This document shows positions 46,894 through 56,751 of a DNA stretch of 64,000 bases, piece by piece (position 1 is the first letter of the stretch; every line of letters starts with the position of its first letter). Source of the stretch: Sanguibacter sp. HDW7 (GTDB lineage: Bacteria; Actinomycetota; Actinomycetes; Actinomycetales; Cellulomonadaceae); the NCBI RefSeq assembly GCF_011300875.1, contig NZ_CP049862.1:1984001-2048000 (forward strand). The letters run 5' to 3'. The translations under genes and the position numbers were made by a program. A model generated the notes under the pieces. That model had not been told where the DNA came from. It saw nothing but the letters and a program-made list of their open reading frames with translations, and did not search any database.

Positions 46894-46928
46894 CGGTGAG
46901 GTCCGGGCTCGGCCCGCAGGTGCGTGGC

Positions 46929-47696
46929 TCAGCCCCAGCGGCCGAGCCGCTGGGCGAGCAGCGCGAGCGCGACAGGACCAGCCGTCGACGTGCGGAGCAC
47001 GTGCGGGCCGAGGAGGACCGTCTGCGCGCCGGCCTCCTCGAGCTCGGTGAGCTCGTCGGACGCGATACCGCCCTCGGGGCCCACGACGACGAGGATCCGG
47101 GCGTCCGTGCCCTCCGCAGGGATGCGCGCGCCCGCGAGAGGCTGCACGGCCGACTCGTGCAGGACGAGCACGGCGCCGCCCGCCGCGACGACGTCGCGCG
47201 TGAGCGCCGCGAGGGACGTCGTCGTCACGGGCTCCTCGACGTGGGGCAGACGCGCGCGGCGCGACTGCTTGGCCGCCGTGCGCACGGTCGCGACCCACCG
47301 TGCGCGCGACTTCGCGGCGCGGTCGCCGCGCCAGACGACGATCGACCGCGACGCCTGCCACGGCACGACCGCGTCCGCGCCGACCTCGGTCGCGGCCTCC
47401 ACGGCCATCTCGTCCCGGTCGCCCTTCGCGAGCGCCTGGACGAGGACGAGCTCCGGCTGCGGCAGCGGCTCCTGGACGACCTCGTCGACGAGTAGCCGCA
47501 CCTGCGACTCGTGCACCGACTCGATCGTGCAGCGAGCGCGCACGCCCAGGCCGTCGACGACGTCGACGGCCTCCCCCGGCCGGCGTCGCTGGACGACGCC
47601 CGCGTGACGGCCCTCGGGACCGTCGAGCAGGTAGTGGTCGCCCGCCGAGAGCCGGTCGATGCCGGAGGCCTCGGCGAGGAAGACGGGTGCGCTCAT
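46929..47696 (-). CDS. rsmE: 16S rRNA m3U1498 methyltransferase RsmE
   Basis: This 255-residue SPOUT-family enzyme methylates U1498 of 16S rRNA. It has an N-terminal PUA-like domain (1-75), and a trefoil-knot SAM site with LVQALAKGDRDEMAVEAATEVGAD, ILVVVGPEGGIASDEL and the C-terminal LGPHVLRTSTAGPVAL. It lies 44 bases downstream of dnaJ, the usual actinobacterial arrangement, and probably belongs to the hrcA-dnaJ operon. Confidence 0.95.
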   Translation of the reverse strand: MSAPVFLAEASGIDRLSAGDHYLLDGPEGRHAGVVQRRRPGEAVDVVDGLGVRARCTIESVHESQVRLLVDEVVQEPLPQPELVLVQALAKGDRDEMAVEAATEVGADAVVPWQASRSIVVWRGDRAAKSRARWVATVRTAAKQSRRARLPHVEEPVTTTSLAALTRDVVAAGGAVLVLHESAVQPLAGARIPAEGTDARILVVVGPEGGIASDELTELEEAGAQTVLLGPHVLRTSTAGPVALALLAQRLGRWG

Positions 47697-47740
47697 GGTG
47701 CCCGACCCTAGCCCTTCCGTAGCGGTCGCGTCCGGGCCGC

Positions 47741-48853
47741 TCAGCGGCCGGAGAACTTGTCCTTGAGGCGACTGAACACGCTCGGGTGCGCCGCCGCGAT
47801 CTTCGCCTCGGGACGCTCCTCGCCGCGCAGCGCCGCGAGACGCCGGAGCAGCTCGGACTGCTCGTCGTCGAGGTCGTGCGGGACCCGAACGTCGACGTGG
47901 ACCGCAAGGTCGCCGCGCCCACCGACGTGGAGGTGCCCGACGCCGAGGTCGGCGAGCGTCACGACGTCACCCGGCTGCGTGCCCGCCGGGAAGGTCACGT
48001 CGCGCGGGCCGTCGAGCGTCTCGAGCTCGATCGTCGTGCCGAGGGCCGCCGCCGTCATGGGGACCTCGAGCGTGCAGTGCAGGTCGTCGCCGCGGCGCAC
48101 GAACACCGCGTGCTTGCGCTCACGGATCTCGACGTAGAGGTCACCCGCCGGACCGCCGGCGGGGCCGACCTCACCCTGGCCCGAGAGCTTGATGCGCGTG
48201 CCCGTGTCGACCCCCGCCGGCACGTCGATCGAGATCGTCTGGCGCGTACGCACGCGCCCCTCGCCCGCGCAGTCGACGCACGGCTCGGGGATCGTCGTGC
48301 CGTGACCCTGGCACGCCGCGCACGGCTGCGTCGTCATGACCTGACCGAGGAACGAGCGCGCGACCCGCTGGACCGAGCCACGACCCTGGCACACGACGCA
48401 GGTCTGGACGGACGTGCCGGGACGCGTGCACGCGCCCCCGCACGTCGAGCACACGCGCGCGGTGTCGATCGTCACCTCCTTGCGGGCGCCGAACGCAGCC
48501 TCCGCAAGGTCGATGTCGAGGCGCAGGAGCGCATCCTGGCCGCGCCGCGTACGAGGCACGGGTCCACGCTGCGCCTGGCCGCCGCCGAAGAACGTCTCGA
48601 AGATGTCCTGGAAGCCGAAGCCGCCCGCCTGGCCGCCGCCCGGCGCCGACGGATCCGTCCCCATGTCGTAGGCCTGGCGCTTCTCCGCCGTGCCGAGCAC
48701 CTCGTAGGCACGCGTCACGTCCTTGAACCGGTCGGCGCCCTCGTCGCCCGCGACGTCCGGGTGGAGCTCGCGCGCGAGCTTCCGGTACGCCTTCTTGATC
48801 TGGTCCTGCGTCGCGTCACGCGGCACACCGAGGATCTCGTAGTAGTCCGTCAC
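47741..48853 (-). CDS. dnaJ: Chaperone DnaJ
   Basis: This 370-residue Hsp40 stimulates DnaK. The J domain carries HPD (ARELHPDVAGDEG). A Gly/Phe-rich segment follows, then four zinc-finger CxxCxGxG-like repeats (CSTCGGACTRPG, CVVCQGRGSV, CAACQGHG, CVDCAGEG) and the substrate-binding C-terminus. GTG at 48853 has AGGAAG nine bases upstream. Adjacency to hrcA identifies it as the DnaJ2-type paralogue. Confidence 0.95.
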   Translation of the reverse strand: MTDYYEILGVPRDATQDQIKKAYRKLARELHPDVAGDEGADRFKDVTRAYEVLGTAEKRQAYDMGTDPSAPGGGQAGGFGFQDIFETFFGGGQAQRGPVPRTRRGQDALLRLDIDLAEAAFGARKEVTIDTARVCSTCGGACTRPGTSVQTCVVCQGRGSVQRVARSFLGQVMTTQPCAACQGHGTTIPEPCVDCAGEGRVRTRQTISIDVPAGVDTGTRIKLSGQGEVGPAGGPAGDLYVEIRERKHAVFVRRGDDLHCTLEVPMTAAALGTTIELETLDGPRDVTFPAGTQPGDVVTLADLGVGHLHVGGRGDLAVHVDVRVPHDLDDEQSELLRRLAALRGEERPEAKIAAAHPSVFSRLKDKFSGR

Positions 48854-48911
48854 AGGTGTTCTTCCTGGTGGTGGGTGGAACGGGCGGGCACGGCGCAGAG
48901 CGCCGGCCCGG

Positions 48912-49946
48912 TCACGTCGTGATGATGCGGGTGAGGTAGCGCGCGACCGCACGCACCGCGGCGATCGTCTGCGGATAGTCCATGCGGGTCGGGCCGATCG
49001 AGCCGAGGAGCGCGACCGCATCGCCGTCGGCACCGTAGCCCGCCGTGACGACCGACGTCTCGCTGAGCCCGACGTGCGGCATCTCGTGTCCGATGCGCAC
49101 CGCGACGCCAGCGGAGTCCTCGGTCATCTCGGTGAGCAGGCCGAGCAGGACGACCTCCTCCTCGAGCGCCTCGAGCACGGGGCGCAGCGCGTGCTCGAAC
49201 CGCATGCCGGAGCGCGCGAGGTTCGATGTTCCCGCGAGCACGATGCGCTCGTCCGACTCCTGCCCGAGCGTGTGGACGAGGAGGTCGGAGATCTCCCGCA
49301 GGAGCGGGCGCTCGGCCTCGACGAACTGCTCCGGGAGCGACTCGAGCGCGGTGCGCATCTCCGGGAGCCTGCGCCCCAGGCCCGCCGCGTTGAGGCGCAC
49401 GCGGAGGCGGCCGAGCGCTTCCTCGTCGACGTCCGCCGCGAGATCGAGCGTGCGCTGCACGACACGGCCCGTGTCGGTGATGACGACGACGAGCAGGCGC
49501 GAGGGCCCCACCGGCACGAGCTCGAGGTGTCGCAGCCCGGACCGGCTGAGCGACGGGTACTGGACGACCGCGACCTGCTGGGTGAGGTGCGCGAGCAGGC
49601 GCGAGGCCCGCACGATGACGTCGTCGAGGTCGACGGCGCCGTCGAGGAACGTCGTGATCGCGCGGCGCTCGGGCTGCGAGAGCGGCTTGACCTCCGCGAG
49701 GCGGTCGACGAAGAGGCGGTAGCCCCGGTCCGTCGGCACGCGCCCCGCCGACGTGTGCGGCTGCGCGATGAGGCCCTCCTCCTCGAGGACGGCCATGTCG
49801 TTGCGGATCGTCGCGGGCGAGACGCCGAGGCGGTGGCGCTCCGCGAGCACGCGCGAGCCGACGGGCTCGCGCGTCGTCACGTAGTCCTCGACGATCGCGC
49901 GGAGCACGTCGAGGCGACGGTCCGCAGCCGTTCCGTACGTCGACAT
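48912..49946 (-). CDS. hrcA: Heat-inducible transcription repressor HrcA
   Basis: This 344-residue repressor controls class I heat-shock genes by binding CIRCE. The N-terminal winged helix ([41 protein letters not shown]) precedes GAF-like and dimerisation regions. ATG at 49946 has AAGGAG seven bases upstream. A CIRCE element 37 bases upstream indicates autoregulation of the hrcA-dnaJ unit. Confidence 0.95.
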   Translation of the reverse strand: MSTYGTAADRRLDVLRAIVEDYVTTREPVGSRVLAERHRLGVSPATIRNDMAVLEEEGLIAQPHTSAGRVPTDRGYRLFVDRLAEVKPLSQPERRAITTFLDGAVDLDDVIVRASRLLAHLTQQVAVVQYPSLSRSGLRHLELVPVGPSRLLVVVITDTGRVVQRTLDLAADVDEEALGRLRVRLNAAGLGRRLPEMRTALESLPEQFVEAERPLLREISDLLVHTLGQESDERIVLAGTSNLARSGMRFEHALRPVLEALEEEVVLLGLLTEMTEDSAGVAVRIGHEMPHVGLSETSVVTAGYGADGDAVALLGSIGPTRMDYPQTIAAVRAVARYLTRIITT

Positions 49947-49982
49947 CCGTGCTCCTTCCTCGCCGGTCCCACGCCCGGGACA

Positions 49983-50009
49983 TTCGCACTCTCGGGCTCC
50001 GAGTGCCAA
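49983..50009 (-). promoter_or_regulatory. CIRCE operator
   Basis: TTCGCACTC-N9-GAGTGCCAA (49983-50009) matches CIRCE (TTAGCACTC-N9-GAGTGCTAA) with one change per arm, placed symmetrically. It sits just upstream of hrcA and is the HrcA-binding site. The divergent DUF3097 gene starts 86 bases away. Confidence 0.9.
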
Positions 50010-50094
50010 TCCTACCCGCGCCTGCCCGCCCCCGGTCAGCGACGCACACCACACGCTCCCCCGGACCGGACGCCCGCCACCGTAGGGTGGCCGG

Positions 50095-50958
50095 GTGCAC
50101 GACCGCTACGGATCCGACGTCCTCGGGGGCGACCCCGCGTCCCACCACCGCCGCCGCCCCGTCTCCCGCCCCGTCCCCGCCGAGCGCGGGACCGTCGTCG
50201 AGGAGGTGACGACCGGCTGGGTCGGCGCCGTCGTCCGCGTCGAGAAGTCCGGCGGCATGCACGTCGTCGAGCTCGAGGACTCACGGGGCAGCACCCGCAC
50301 CTTCCCGCTCGGCCCCGGCTTCTGGATCGACGGTGAGCCCGTGCTCCTCGAGCCACCCGTCACCTCACGCGCACCCGTCGCCCCCACGCGCACCGCGTCC
50401 GGCTCGGTCGCCGTCCACGGCGGACGCGCCCGCGTCGCCCGCGGCGCCCGCATCCTCGTCGAGGGCAGGCACGACGCCGAGCTCGTCGAAAAGGTCTGGG
50501 GCGACGACCTGCGCGTCGAGGGCGTCGTCGTCGAGCTGCTCGACGGGGTCGACAACCTCGAGGCCTACGTCCGCGAGTTCGCCCCCGACGCCACGCGCCG
50601 GCTCGGTGTGCTCGTCGACCACCTCGTGCCTGGGTCCAAGGAGCAGCGCGTCGCCGACGCCGTCCTGCGCATCTCTCCCGCCGGCACCGTGCGGATCGTC
50701 GGGCACCCCTACATCGACGTGTGGGAGGCGGTGAAGCCAGCTCGCGTCGGGCTCGACGCCTGGCCCCGCATCGACCGCTCGGTCGAGTGGAAGATCGGCA
50801 TCCTGCGCCACCTCGGCTGGCCGCACGCCGAGCAGGCGGACGTCGCTCACGGCTGGAAGCGGATCCTCGGCACCGTGCGCTCGTGGACCGACCTCGAGCC
50901 CGCGCTCATCGGACGCGTCGAGGAGCTCATCGACTTCGTCACCGAGCCCGCAGGCTGA
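50095..50958 (+). CDS. DUF3097 family protein
   Basis: This 287-residue protein resembles a conserved actinobacterial family of unknown function. An N-terminal small beta domain ([21 protein letters not shown]) precedes a TOPRIM-like core ([40 protein letters not shown]) and a C-terminal helical part. The glutamate in VEGRHD and the DxD-like region would fit metal binding in a TOPRIM fold. GTG at 50095 is the start; no strong Shine-Dalgarno is present. It is divergent from hrcA. Confidence 0.85.
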   Translation: MHDRYGSDVLGGDPASHHRRRPVSRPVPAERGTVVEEVTTGWVGAVVRVEKSGGMHVVELEDSRGSTRTFPLGPGFWIDGEPVLLEPPVTSRAPVAPTRTASGSVAVHGGRARVARGARILVEGRHDAELVEKVWGDDLRVEGVVVELLDGVDNLEAYVREFAPDATRRLGVLVDHLVPGSKEQRVADAVLRISPAGTVRIVGHPYIDVWEAVKPARVGLDAWPRIDRSVEWKIGILRHLGWPHAEQADVAHGWKRILGTVRSWTDLEPALIGRVEELIDFVTEPAG

Positions 50959-50963
50959 GCTCA

Positions 50964-51019
50964 CCCGCAACGCCGTCGGCCCGGCCCCCTCGAGGGGGCC
51001 GGGCCGACGGCGTTGCGGG
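50964..51019. terminator. 28-bp perfect palindrome between DUF3097 and a convergent gene
   Basis: 50964-50991 is the exact reverse complement of 50992-51019, with no loop in the DNA (centre CTCGAG). It begins five bases after the DUF3097 stop and ends seven bases before the stop of the convergent gene at 51027. It is the likely bidirectional terminator. Confidence 0.9.
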
Positions 51020-51026
51020 ATGCGGG

Positions 51027-51959
51027 TCAGACCGGCTGCTCGCCGATCGCACGGCGGTAGCAGAACGCCGTCGCCAGCATCGCGATCGGCGCCGTGATGA
51101 GCGAACCGACGATGACGACGCTTCCGACGCTCGCGACGATCGCGGCGACGATGACGAGGATCGCGACCGGGCCGACGTTGCTCTTCGCGATGTTGATGCT
51201 CGCCTTGATCGCGTCGATCGCGCTCATGCCCTTGTCGATCGCGAAGTGCAGGGCGAAGACCGCGAAGAACGCGACGACGATCGGGCCGACGCCCGTGAAC
51301 GAGACGATGCCCGAGGCGAAGCCCACGAGCAGCGACACGAGAAGTACCTGCACGAGGTTCGGGATCTTGAAGAAGTCACCGAACGACACCCTTCCGGTGC
51401 GCGTCACGACGAGCGCCGCATTCGTGAGACCCGCGGACGCGAGGAGCACGAGCACACCGGTGAGCGTGAGGAGGACGAAGAAGCCGAAGCCGAAGCCCGC
51501 AGCGAACAGGCCCAGCCCGCCGGCGTCAGACGTCGCAGCCGCGCTGGCGCTGCCGAGGAGCATCGCCGAGAGGATCGCGAAGACGATGCCGACGCCCGCG
51601 ACCCACGCGATCATGCCGCCGATGAAGACACCGGCGTTCGTCTTGAACCGCTCCCACCCGTAGGAGAACGCAGGGCCGACGTCGAACGGGTTGGCCGGGG
51701 CCGCGTAGCCCTGGGGCGCGCCGCCGTAGGGCTGCTGGCCGTAGGGCTGCTGGCCGTAGGGCTGCTGGGGAGCACCGTAGGGCTGCTGCGCGGCGTACGG
51801 GTCGGTCGGCGGCGTCGTCCCGAAGGCCTGCTGGCCCGCGGGCGGCGGCGGCGTCGCGCCGTACGGAGCGGGGCCGCCGGGCTGGCCCGGTGCGGCAGGC
51901 GGCTGCTCGCCGGGACCGGGCGTCGCACCCGGGTAGGGCGGGAGGTTGCTGTCGGACAT
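51027..51959 (-). CDS. Membrane protein with Pro/Gln/Tyr-rich N-terminus
   Basis: This 310-residue protein has an N-terminal 85 residues of disordered Pro/Gln/Gly/Tyr sequence with repeats (QQPYG three times, PYGAPQ). Five to six membrane helices follow, starting at NAGVFIGGMIAWVAGVGIVF. FDVGPAFSYGWERFKTN at the domain start and the late GMSAIDAIKASINIAKSN resemble DUF975/GlpM-type membrane proteins of Actinobacteria. Function is unknown. ATG at 51959 has GGAG upstream. The gene stands alone between convergent DUF3097 and downstream of hemW. Confidence 0.75.
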   Translation of the reverse strand: MSDSNLPPYPGATPGPGEQPPAAPGQPGGPAPYGATPPPPAGQQAFGTTPPTDPYAAQQPYGAPQQPYGQQPYGQQPYGGAPQGYAAPANPFDVGPAFSYGWERFKTNAGVFIGGMIAWVAGVGIVFAILSAMLLGSASAAATSDAGGLGLFAAGFGFGFFVLLTLTGVLVLLASAGLTNAALVVTRTGRVSFGDFFKIPNLVQVLLVSLLVGFASGIVSFTGVGPIVVAFFAVFALHFAIDKGMSAIDAIKASINIAKSNVGPVAILVIVAAIVASVGSVVIVGSLITAPIAMLATAFCYRRAIGEQPV

Positions 51960-52102
51960 CGAAGGCTCCTCGAGTGGGGGGCAGGTCGGACCAGAGTCAC
52001 CTCAGGTCCGGTCAGGACGCGCACTCGTGCACGTCACGGCCCCACAGTAGTGACCTCGTCCCACGACGGCCACCGTTCCGACACAGGATCCCCACCCGTG
52101 GA

Positions 52103-53401
52103 CTAGTCCGTGAGGTCCCGCACCACGGCGTCCGCGAGCAGCCGGCCACGCCGCGTGAGGAGCGCGCGCCCGCCGATCGCCGCGCGACCGTCGAGCAGCC
52201 CTGCCGCCACCTGCCCCGCGACCGCGCGCCGGCCGGCGGCGGAGAGCTCGGCGAGGTCGAGGCCTTCGGCCAGGCGCACCCCGAGCATGACGCGCTCGAG
52301 CGCAGCCGTCGGGGCGTCGAGCAGCTCGCGGCCCGCGGCCGGGCTCATGCCGTCGCCGAGCATCGTCGCGTAACGCCGCGGGTGCTTGACGTTCCACCAG
52401 CGCACGCCCGCGACCGCGACGCCGTCGGTGGCCGTCCCCGCAGCGTCGTCCGGGGCGAGCGGACCGCCGACGTAGGAGTGTGCGCCAGGGCCCACGCCCC
52501 ACCAGTCGTCGCCCCGCCAGTACGCAAGGTTGTGCCTGCAGGCCGCGACAGTGCCGTCGGCCCGCTCGCGCGCCCAGTTCGAGACCTCGTACCACCGCAG
52601 GCCCGCCGCGGTGAGGAGGTCGTCGGCCAGCTCGTACTTCGCGGCCTGGTCGTCCTCGTCGGGCAGCGTGAGCTCGCCCCGGCGCACCTGCACCGCCATC
52701 TTCGTGCCCGGCTCGACGACGAGCGCATACGCCGAGACGTGGTCGACCCCCGTCGCGAGCGCCGCCTCGACGCTCGTGCGCCAGTCGTCGAGCGACTCCC
52801 CCGGCGTGCCGTAGATGAGGTCGAGCGAGACGTCGAGCCCCGCGTCACGCGCCCACGCGACGACGTCGGGGATGCGCGCCGGGTCGTGCGTCCGCTCGAG
52901 CGTCGCGAGGACGTGCGGGACCGCGGACTGCATGCCGAACGACACGCGCGTGAAGCCGGCCGCGGCGAGCGTCCGCAGGTACTCCGGGCTCACCGAGTCG
53001 GGGTTCGCCTCGGTCGTCACCTCCGCGTCGTCCGCGAGGCCCCACGCGTCACGGATGCCGTCGAGGATCCGCGCGAGATCCCTCGCCGGCAGGACCGTCG
53101 GCGTTCCTCCGCCGACGAACACGGTCGAGACCTCGCGCGCGGGGAGTCCCGCGTCCGCGAGGACGCGGGCGCCGAGCGCGATCTCGGAGAGCGCCGTCGA
53201 AGCGTAGGAGTCCTGGCTCGCACCACCGCCGAGCTCGGTCGCCGTGTACGTGTTGAAGTCGCAGTACCCGCAGCGCACCGTGCAGAACGGTACGTGGACG
53301 TAGACGCCGAACGCGCGATGTGGCGCGTCGGTGCCGCCCGCCCAGCGGGGAAGCGCGCCGTCGGCCGGCGCGGGGTCCCCGTCGGGCAGCGCAGGGCTCA
53401 C
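52103..53401 (-). CDS. hemW: Radical SAM heme chaperone HemW
   Basis: This 432-residue protein belongs to the HemW/HemN-like family. The 4Fe-4S motif is CTVRCGYC after YVHVPF. SAM-binding blocks include [30 protein letters not shown] and [17 protein letters not shown]. HemW carries heme to proteins; it is not the oxygen-independent oxidase HemN, from which it is hard to separate by eye. The GTG start overlaps the lepA stop (GTGA). lepA-hemW is the common actinobacterial arrangement. Confidence 0.9.
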   Translation of the reverse strand: MSPALPDGDPAPADGALPRWAGGTDAPHRAFGVYVHVPFCTVRCGYCDFNTYTATELGGGASQDSYASTALSEIALGARVLADAGLPAREVSTVFVGGGTPTVLPARDLARILDGIRDAWGLADDAEVTTEANPDSVSPEYLRTLAAAGFTRVSFGMQSAVPHVLATLERTHDPARIPDVVAWARDAGLDVSLDLIYGTPGESLDDWRTSVEAALATGVDHVSAYALVVEPGTKMAVQVRRGELTLPDEDDQAAKYELADDLLTAAGLRWYEVSNWARERADGTVAACRHNLAYWRGDDWWGVGPGAHSYVGGPLAPDDAAGTATDGVAVAGVRWWNVKHPRRYATMLGDGMSPAAGRELLDAPTAALERVMLGVRLAEGLDLAELSAAGRRAVAGQVAAGLLDGRAAIGGRALLTRRGRLLADAVVRDLTD

Positions 53402-55284
53402 TTCTTGCCCTTGTCCTTCGGGTCGGCGGCGTCCGACGAGAGCGCGGCGATGAACGCCTCCTGAGGGACGTCGACACGCCCGATGGTCTTCATGCGCTTC
53501 TTGCCCTCCTTCTGCTTCTCGAGGAGCTTGCGCTTGCGGGAGATGTCACCGCCGTAGCACTTCGCGAGGACGTCCTTGCGGATCGCGCGGATCGTCTCGC
53601 GAGCGATGACGCGCGCGCCGACGGCCGCCTGGATCGGCACCTCGAACTGCTGCCTCGGGATGAGCTCCTTGAGCTTGCCCGTCATCATGACGCCGTACGC
53701 GTACGCCTTGTCCTTGTGGACGATCGCGCTGAACGCGTCGACCTGCTCGCCCTGCAGCAGGATGTCGACCTTGACGAGGTCGGCCGCCTGCTCGCCGACG
53801 ACGTCGTAGTCGAGCGACGCGTAGCCGCGCGTCTTCGACTTCAGCTGGTCGAAGAAGTCGAAGACGATCTCCGCGAGCGGCAGGAAGTAGCGCAGCTCGA
53901 CGCGGTCCGCCGAGAGGTAGTCCATGCCCTGGAGGTCGCCGCGCTTCGTCTGGCAGAGCTCCATGATCGCGCCGATGAACTCGCTCGGCGCGAGGATCGT
54001 CGCCTTGACGACCGGCTCCCGCACCTCGCCGATCTTGCCGCCCGGGAACTCGCTCGGGTTCGTCACCGTGACGATGCTCTTGTCCTCCATCGTCACGTCG
54101 TAGATGACGTTGGGAGCCGTCGAGATGAGGTCGAGGTCGAACTCGCGCTCGAGGCGCTCACGCACGATCTCGAGGTGGAGCAGGCCGAGGTAACCGACAC
54201 GGAAGCCGAAGCCGAGCGCGACCGAGGTCTCGGGCTCGTAGATCAGCGCGGCGTCGTTGAGCTTGAGCTTGTCGAGGGCGTCGCGCAGGACCGGGTAGTC
54301 CGAGCCGTCGATCGGGTAGAGGCCCGAGAACACCATGGGCTTGGGGTCGCTGTAGCCGCCGAGCGCCTGCTCCGCCGGCTTGAGCGCGTTGGTGACAGTG
54401 TCACCGACCTTCGACTGGCGCACGTCCTTGACGCCCGTGATGAGGTAGCCGACCTCGCCGACACCGAGTCCGCCGGTGGGGACGGGCTCGGGCGCGGAGA
54501 CGCCGATCTCGAGGAGGTCGTGCGTCGCTCGCGTCGACATCATCGAGATGCGCTCGCGCGGGTTGAGCTTGCCGTCGACGACACGGACGTAGGTGACGAC
54601 ACCGCGGTAGGTGTCGTAGACGGAGTCGAAGATCATCGCGCGCGCGGGCGCGTCCGCGTCGCCGACGGGCGCGGGGACCGTCTCGACGATGCGGTCGAGG
54701 AGCGCCTCGACGCCGACACCCGTCTTGCCCGAGACCTTGAGGACCGTCTCCGGGTCGACGCCGACGAGACCGGCGATCTCCTCCGCGTACTTCTCGGGCT
54801 GCGCGGCCGGCAGGTCGATCTTGTTGAGCACGGGGATGATCGCGAGCTCGTTCTCCATGGCGAGATAGAGGTTCGCGAGCGTCTGCGCCTCGATGCCCTG
54901 GGCGGCGTCGACGAGGAGGACCGCGCCCTCGCACGCGGCGAGCGACCGCGAGACCTCGTACGTGAAGTCGACGTGCCCGGGCGTGTCGATCATGTTGAGC
55001 GCGTACGGCGTGCTCACGCCCGCGGCATCGACATGTGCCCACGGCATGCGGACCGCCTGGGACTTGATCGTGATGCCGCGCTCGCGCTCGATGTCCATGC
55101 GGTCGAGGTACTGGGCCCGCATCGCACGCTGCTCGACGACGCCCGTGAGCTGGAGCATGCGGTCGGCCAGCGTCGACTTGCCGTGGTCGATGTGGGCGAT
55201 GATGCAGAAGTTGCGCAGGAGCTCCGGCGCGGTCGCGGCGGGCCTGATGCGTGCCGTCTCGGCTGCGGAAGGGATCGGAGTCAC
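53398..55284 (-). CDS. lepA: Elongation factor 4 (LepA)
   Basis: This 628-residue ribosome-associated GTPase has G1 [10 protein letters not shown]3 DTPGHVDF and G4 LNKIDLP. Domain III, the EFG-like fold and the LepA-specific C-terminal domain follow ([40 protein letters not shown]). GTG at 55284 with AGGG upstream is preferred to the longer frame. The C-terminal Asp/Lys tail is slightly extended. Confidence 0.96.
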   Translation of the reverse strand: MTPIPSAAETARIRPAATAPELLRNFCIIAHIDHGKSTLADRMLQLTGVVEQRAMRAQYLDRMDIERERGITIKSQAVRMPWAHVDAAGVSTPYALNMIDTPGHVDFTYEVSRSLAACEGAVLLVDAAQGIEAQTLANLYLAMENELAIIPVLNKIDLPAAQPEKYAEEIAGLVGVDPETVLKVSGKTGVGVEALLDRIVETVPAPVGDADAPARAMIFDSVYDTYRGVVTYVRVVDGKLNPRERISMMSTRATHDLLEIGVSAPEPVPTGGLGVGEVGYLITGVKDVRQSKVGDTVTNALKPAEQALGGYSDPKPMVFSGLYPIDGSDYPVLRDALDKLKLNDAALIYEPETSVALGFGFRVGYLGLLHLEIVRERLEREFDLDLISTAPNVIYDVTMEDKSIVTVTNPSEFPGGKIGEVREPVVKATILAPSEFIGAIMELCQTKRGDLQGMDYLSADRVELRYFLPLAEIVFDFFDQLKSKTRGYASLDYDVVGEQAADLVKVDILLQGEQVDAFSAIVHKDKAYAYGVMMTGKLKELIPRQQFEVPIQAAVGARVIARETIRAIRKDVLAKCYGGDISRKRKLLEKQKEGKKRMKTIGRVDVPQEAFIAALSSDAADPKDKGKK

Positions 55285-55389
55285 GGGCCCTATTCTCCCA
55301 TGGACGCGCACCTTCGCTGCGACCGTCCGCGAGCCGCGTCCGTCACTCTCCCGACACCTCACGCCCCGCTCGTCGCTAGGGTGGTCCGC

Positions 55390-55980
55390 ATGCCCAGAAG
55401 CTCGTGGTCGGACACCCTCGCACGCGCGGCGCGCCTCGCGCTGTCACTCCTCCCCTCGTCCAGGTCGTCGACGAGCTCCGGGAGCACCGCCCCCGCGCCC
55501 GAGCGTCCGTCGCGCACGACCAGGCCCGGCACTCCCGTGCCGTCGCCACGGCCTGGTCGCCCTGGCGCGTCGCAGTCTTCCGGGCGCCAGGAGCCCGTCG
55601 GGTACCCCGGCGACTTCGACGGACGCGTCGTCCCCGTCTACAACCCCGAGCTCGACGGTGACGCCGACCCCGGTGAGATCGTGTGGACGTGGGTCCCCTA
55701 CGAGGAGGACCACACGCAGGGCAAGGACCGCCCCGTGCTCGTCGTCGGGCACGACGGCGACTGGCTGCTCGGGCTCATGCTCACGAGCAAGGACCACTCG
55801 CGCGACCGGCGCGACGACGGTCCCCGCTGGATGGACATCGGGTCCGGCCCGTGGGACGCCCGGGGGCGGGACTCCGAGGTCCGGCTCGACCGCGTCGTGC
55901 GCGTCGACCCGGACACGGTCCGGCGCGAGGGCGCGATCATGGACCGCCCGACGTTCGACAGGGTCGTCGGCGCGCTCTGA
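55390..55980 (+). CDS. PemK/MazF-like family protein, orphan
   Basis: This is a 196-residue protein. The first 75 residues are Ser/Pro/Arg-rich and disordered. The rest resembles the PemK/MazF fold: [33 protein letters not shown] and a C-terminal [15 protein letters not shown]. MazF toxins are mRNA endoribonucleases, but no antitoxin gene lies on either side, so a housekeeping role is as likely as a toxin role. ATG at 55390. It is divergent from lepA; a protein at this place is also found in other Actinobacteria. Confidence 0.75.
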   Translation: MPRSSWSDTLARAARLALSLLPSSRSSTSSGSTAPAPERPSRTTRPGTPVPSPRPGRPGASQSSGRQEPVGYPGDFDGRVVPVYNPELDGDADPGEIVWTWVPYEEDHTQGKDRPVLVVGHDGDWLLGLMLTSKDHSRDRRDDGPRWMDIGSGPWDARGRDSEVRLDRVVRVDPDTVRREGAIMDRPTFDRVVGAL

Positions 55981-56036
55981 CACCCCCGGCACCCGCCGCA
56001 CGTGCTCCGCGTGCCGCGCGACACGTCCCGGGCATC

Positions 56037-56066
56037 TCGACCGTGAGCGCTCCGCGCTGGTAACGT
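56037..56066 (+). promoter_or_regulatory. Candidate rpsT promoter
   Basis: TCGACC (56037-56042) and TAACGT (56061-56066), spacer 18, are located 140 bases upstream of rpsT. A TCGCCCTCGGGCGA palindrome lies in the leader at about 56172. Confidence 0.4.
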
Positions 56067-56205
56067 AGGCCCTTGCGTGTCCGCCCAGGTCGGCGGGCAC
56101 CGTTCTGGCGCCTCACCACGGGTTCCCCACCCCAGTCCCGGCGTCGGAGCCGCTCTCTACGACCTATCCGCTCGCCCTCGGGCGAACACACCAGAAAGTC
56201 CACAC

Positions 56206-56466
56206 GTGGCGAACATCAAGTCCCAGATCAAGCGCATCCGCACCAATGAGAAGGCGCGCCTGCGTAACAAGGCTGTCAAGGCCGAGCTCCGTACCTTCAC
56301 CCGCAAGGTTCGCGCGGCCGTGACGGCCGGCGACAAGGAGGCCGCTGCGGCCGCCCTCGTCGTCGCGTCGAAGAAGCTGGACAAGGCTGTCTCGAAGGGT
56401 GTCATCCACCTCAACCAGGCTGCCAACCGCAAGTCGGCTCTTGCCAAGGCGGTCAACGCTCTCTGA
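56206..56466 (+). CDS. rpsT: Ribosomal protein S20
   Basis: This 86-residue protein of the 30S subunit binds 16S r[23 protein letters not shown] at the start and the C-terminal [19 protein letters not shown] are typical. GTG at 56206 has only a weak AGAAAG upstream. It is convergent with holA, the order known from other Actinobacteria. Confidence 0.97.
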   Translation: MANIKSQIKRIRTNEKARLRNKAVKAELRTFTRKVRAAVTAGDKEAAAAALVVASKKLDKAVSKGVIHLNQAANRKSALAKAVNAL

Positions 56467-56503
56467 CGCGTCTGCGGTGCTCCGGCACCGACACGTGAGT
56501 CTT

Positions 56504-56537
56504 CGACGGCGTCGCACCTTCGGGTGCGGCGCCGTCG
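56504..56537 (+). terminator. rpsT terminator hairpin with TTCG loop
   Basis: 56504-56518 pairs with 56523-56537 (arm CGACGGCGTCGCACC, one wobble pair) around a TTCG tetraloop, 38 bases after the rpsT stop. It is followed by TGGTTCCC. Confidence 0.85.
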
Positions 56538-56554
56538 TGGTTCCCCCAAGTTTC

Positions 56555-56660
56555 CGCGCACCGGGTTCTCGGCGCGCACCAGGTTCTCTGTGCGCCTCGG
56601 GTTCTCGGCGCACGCAGATCGTTGCGTCGTGGACCCCGCGCGGGGTCCGACCACGCAACG
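56555..56660. repeat. Three 18-bp tandem units followed by a bulged hairpin
   Basis: Units 56555-56572, 56573-56590 and 56591-56608 are variants of CGCGCACCGGGTTCTCGG. A hairpin follows at 56620-56660: outer stem 56620-56627 with 56653-56660, inner stem 56631-56638 with 56641-56648. No gene was seen in 56467-56751. The hairpin could end transcripts coming from holA. Confidence 0.65.
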
Positions 56661-56751
56661 AGATGCGGGCCGTGGCGGGAGCGACGCCGGCTGCTTGCGC
56701 CGACGGACCACCTACGTGGACGTGACCAGCCGCCCGCCGCGCGGGTGGACG

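Noticed and set aside
53320-55980. A 886-codon plus-strand frame through lepA and hemW
   Set aside because: Only the last 197 codons (55390-55980) are a real gene, the PemK-like protein. The rest is antisense shadow of lepA.
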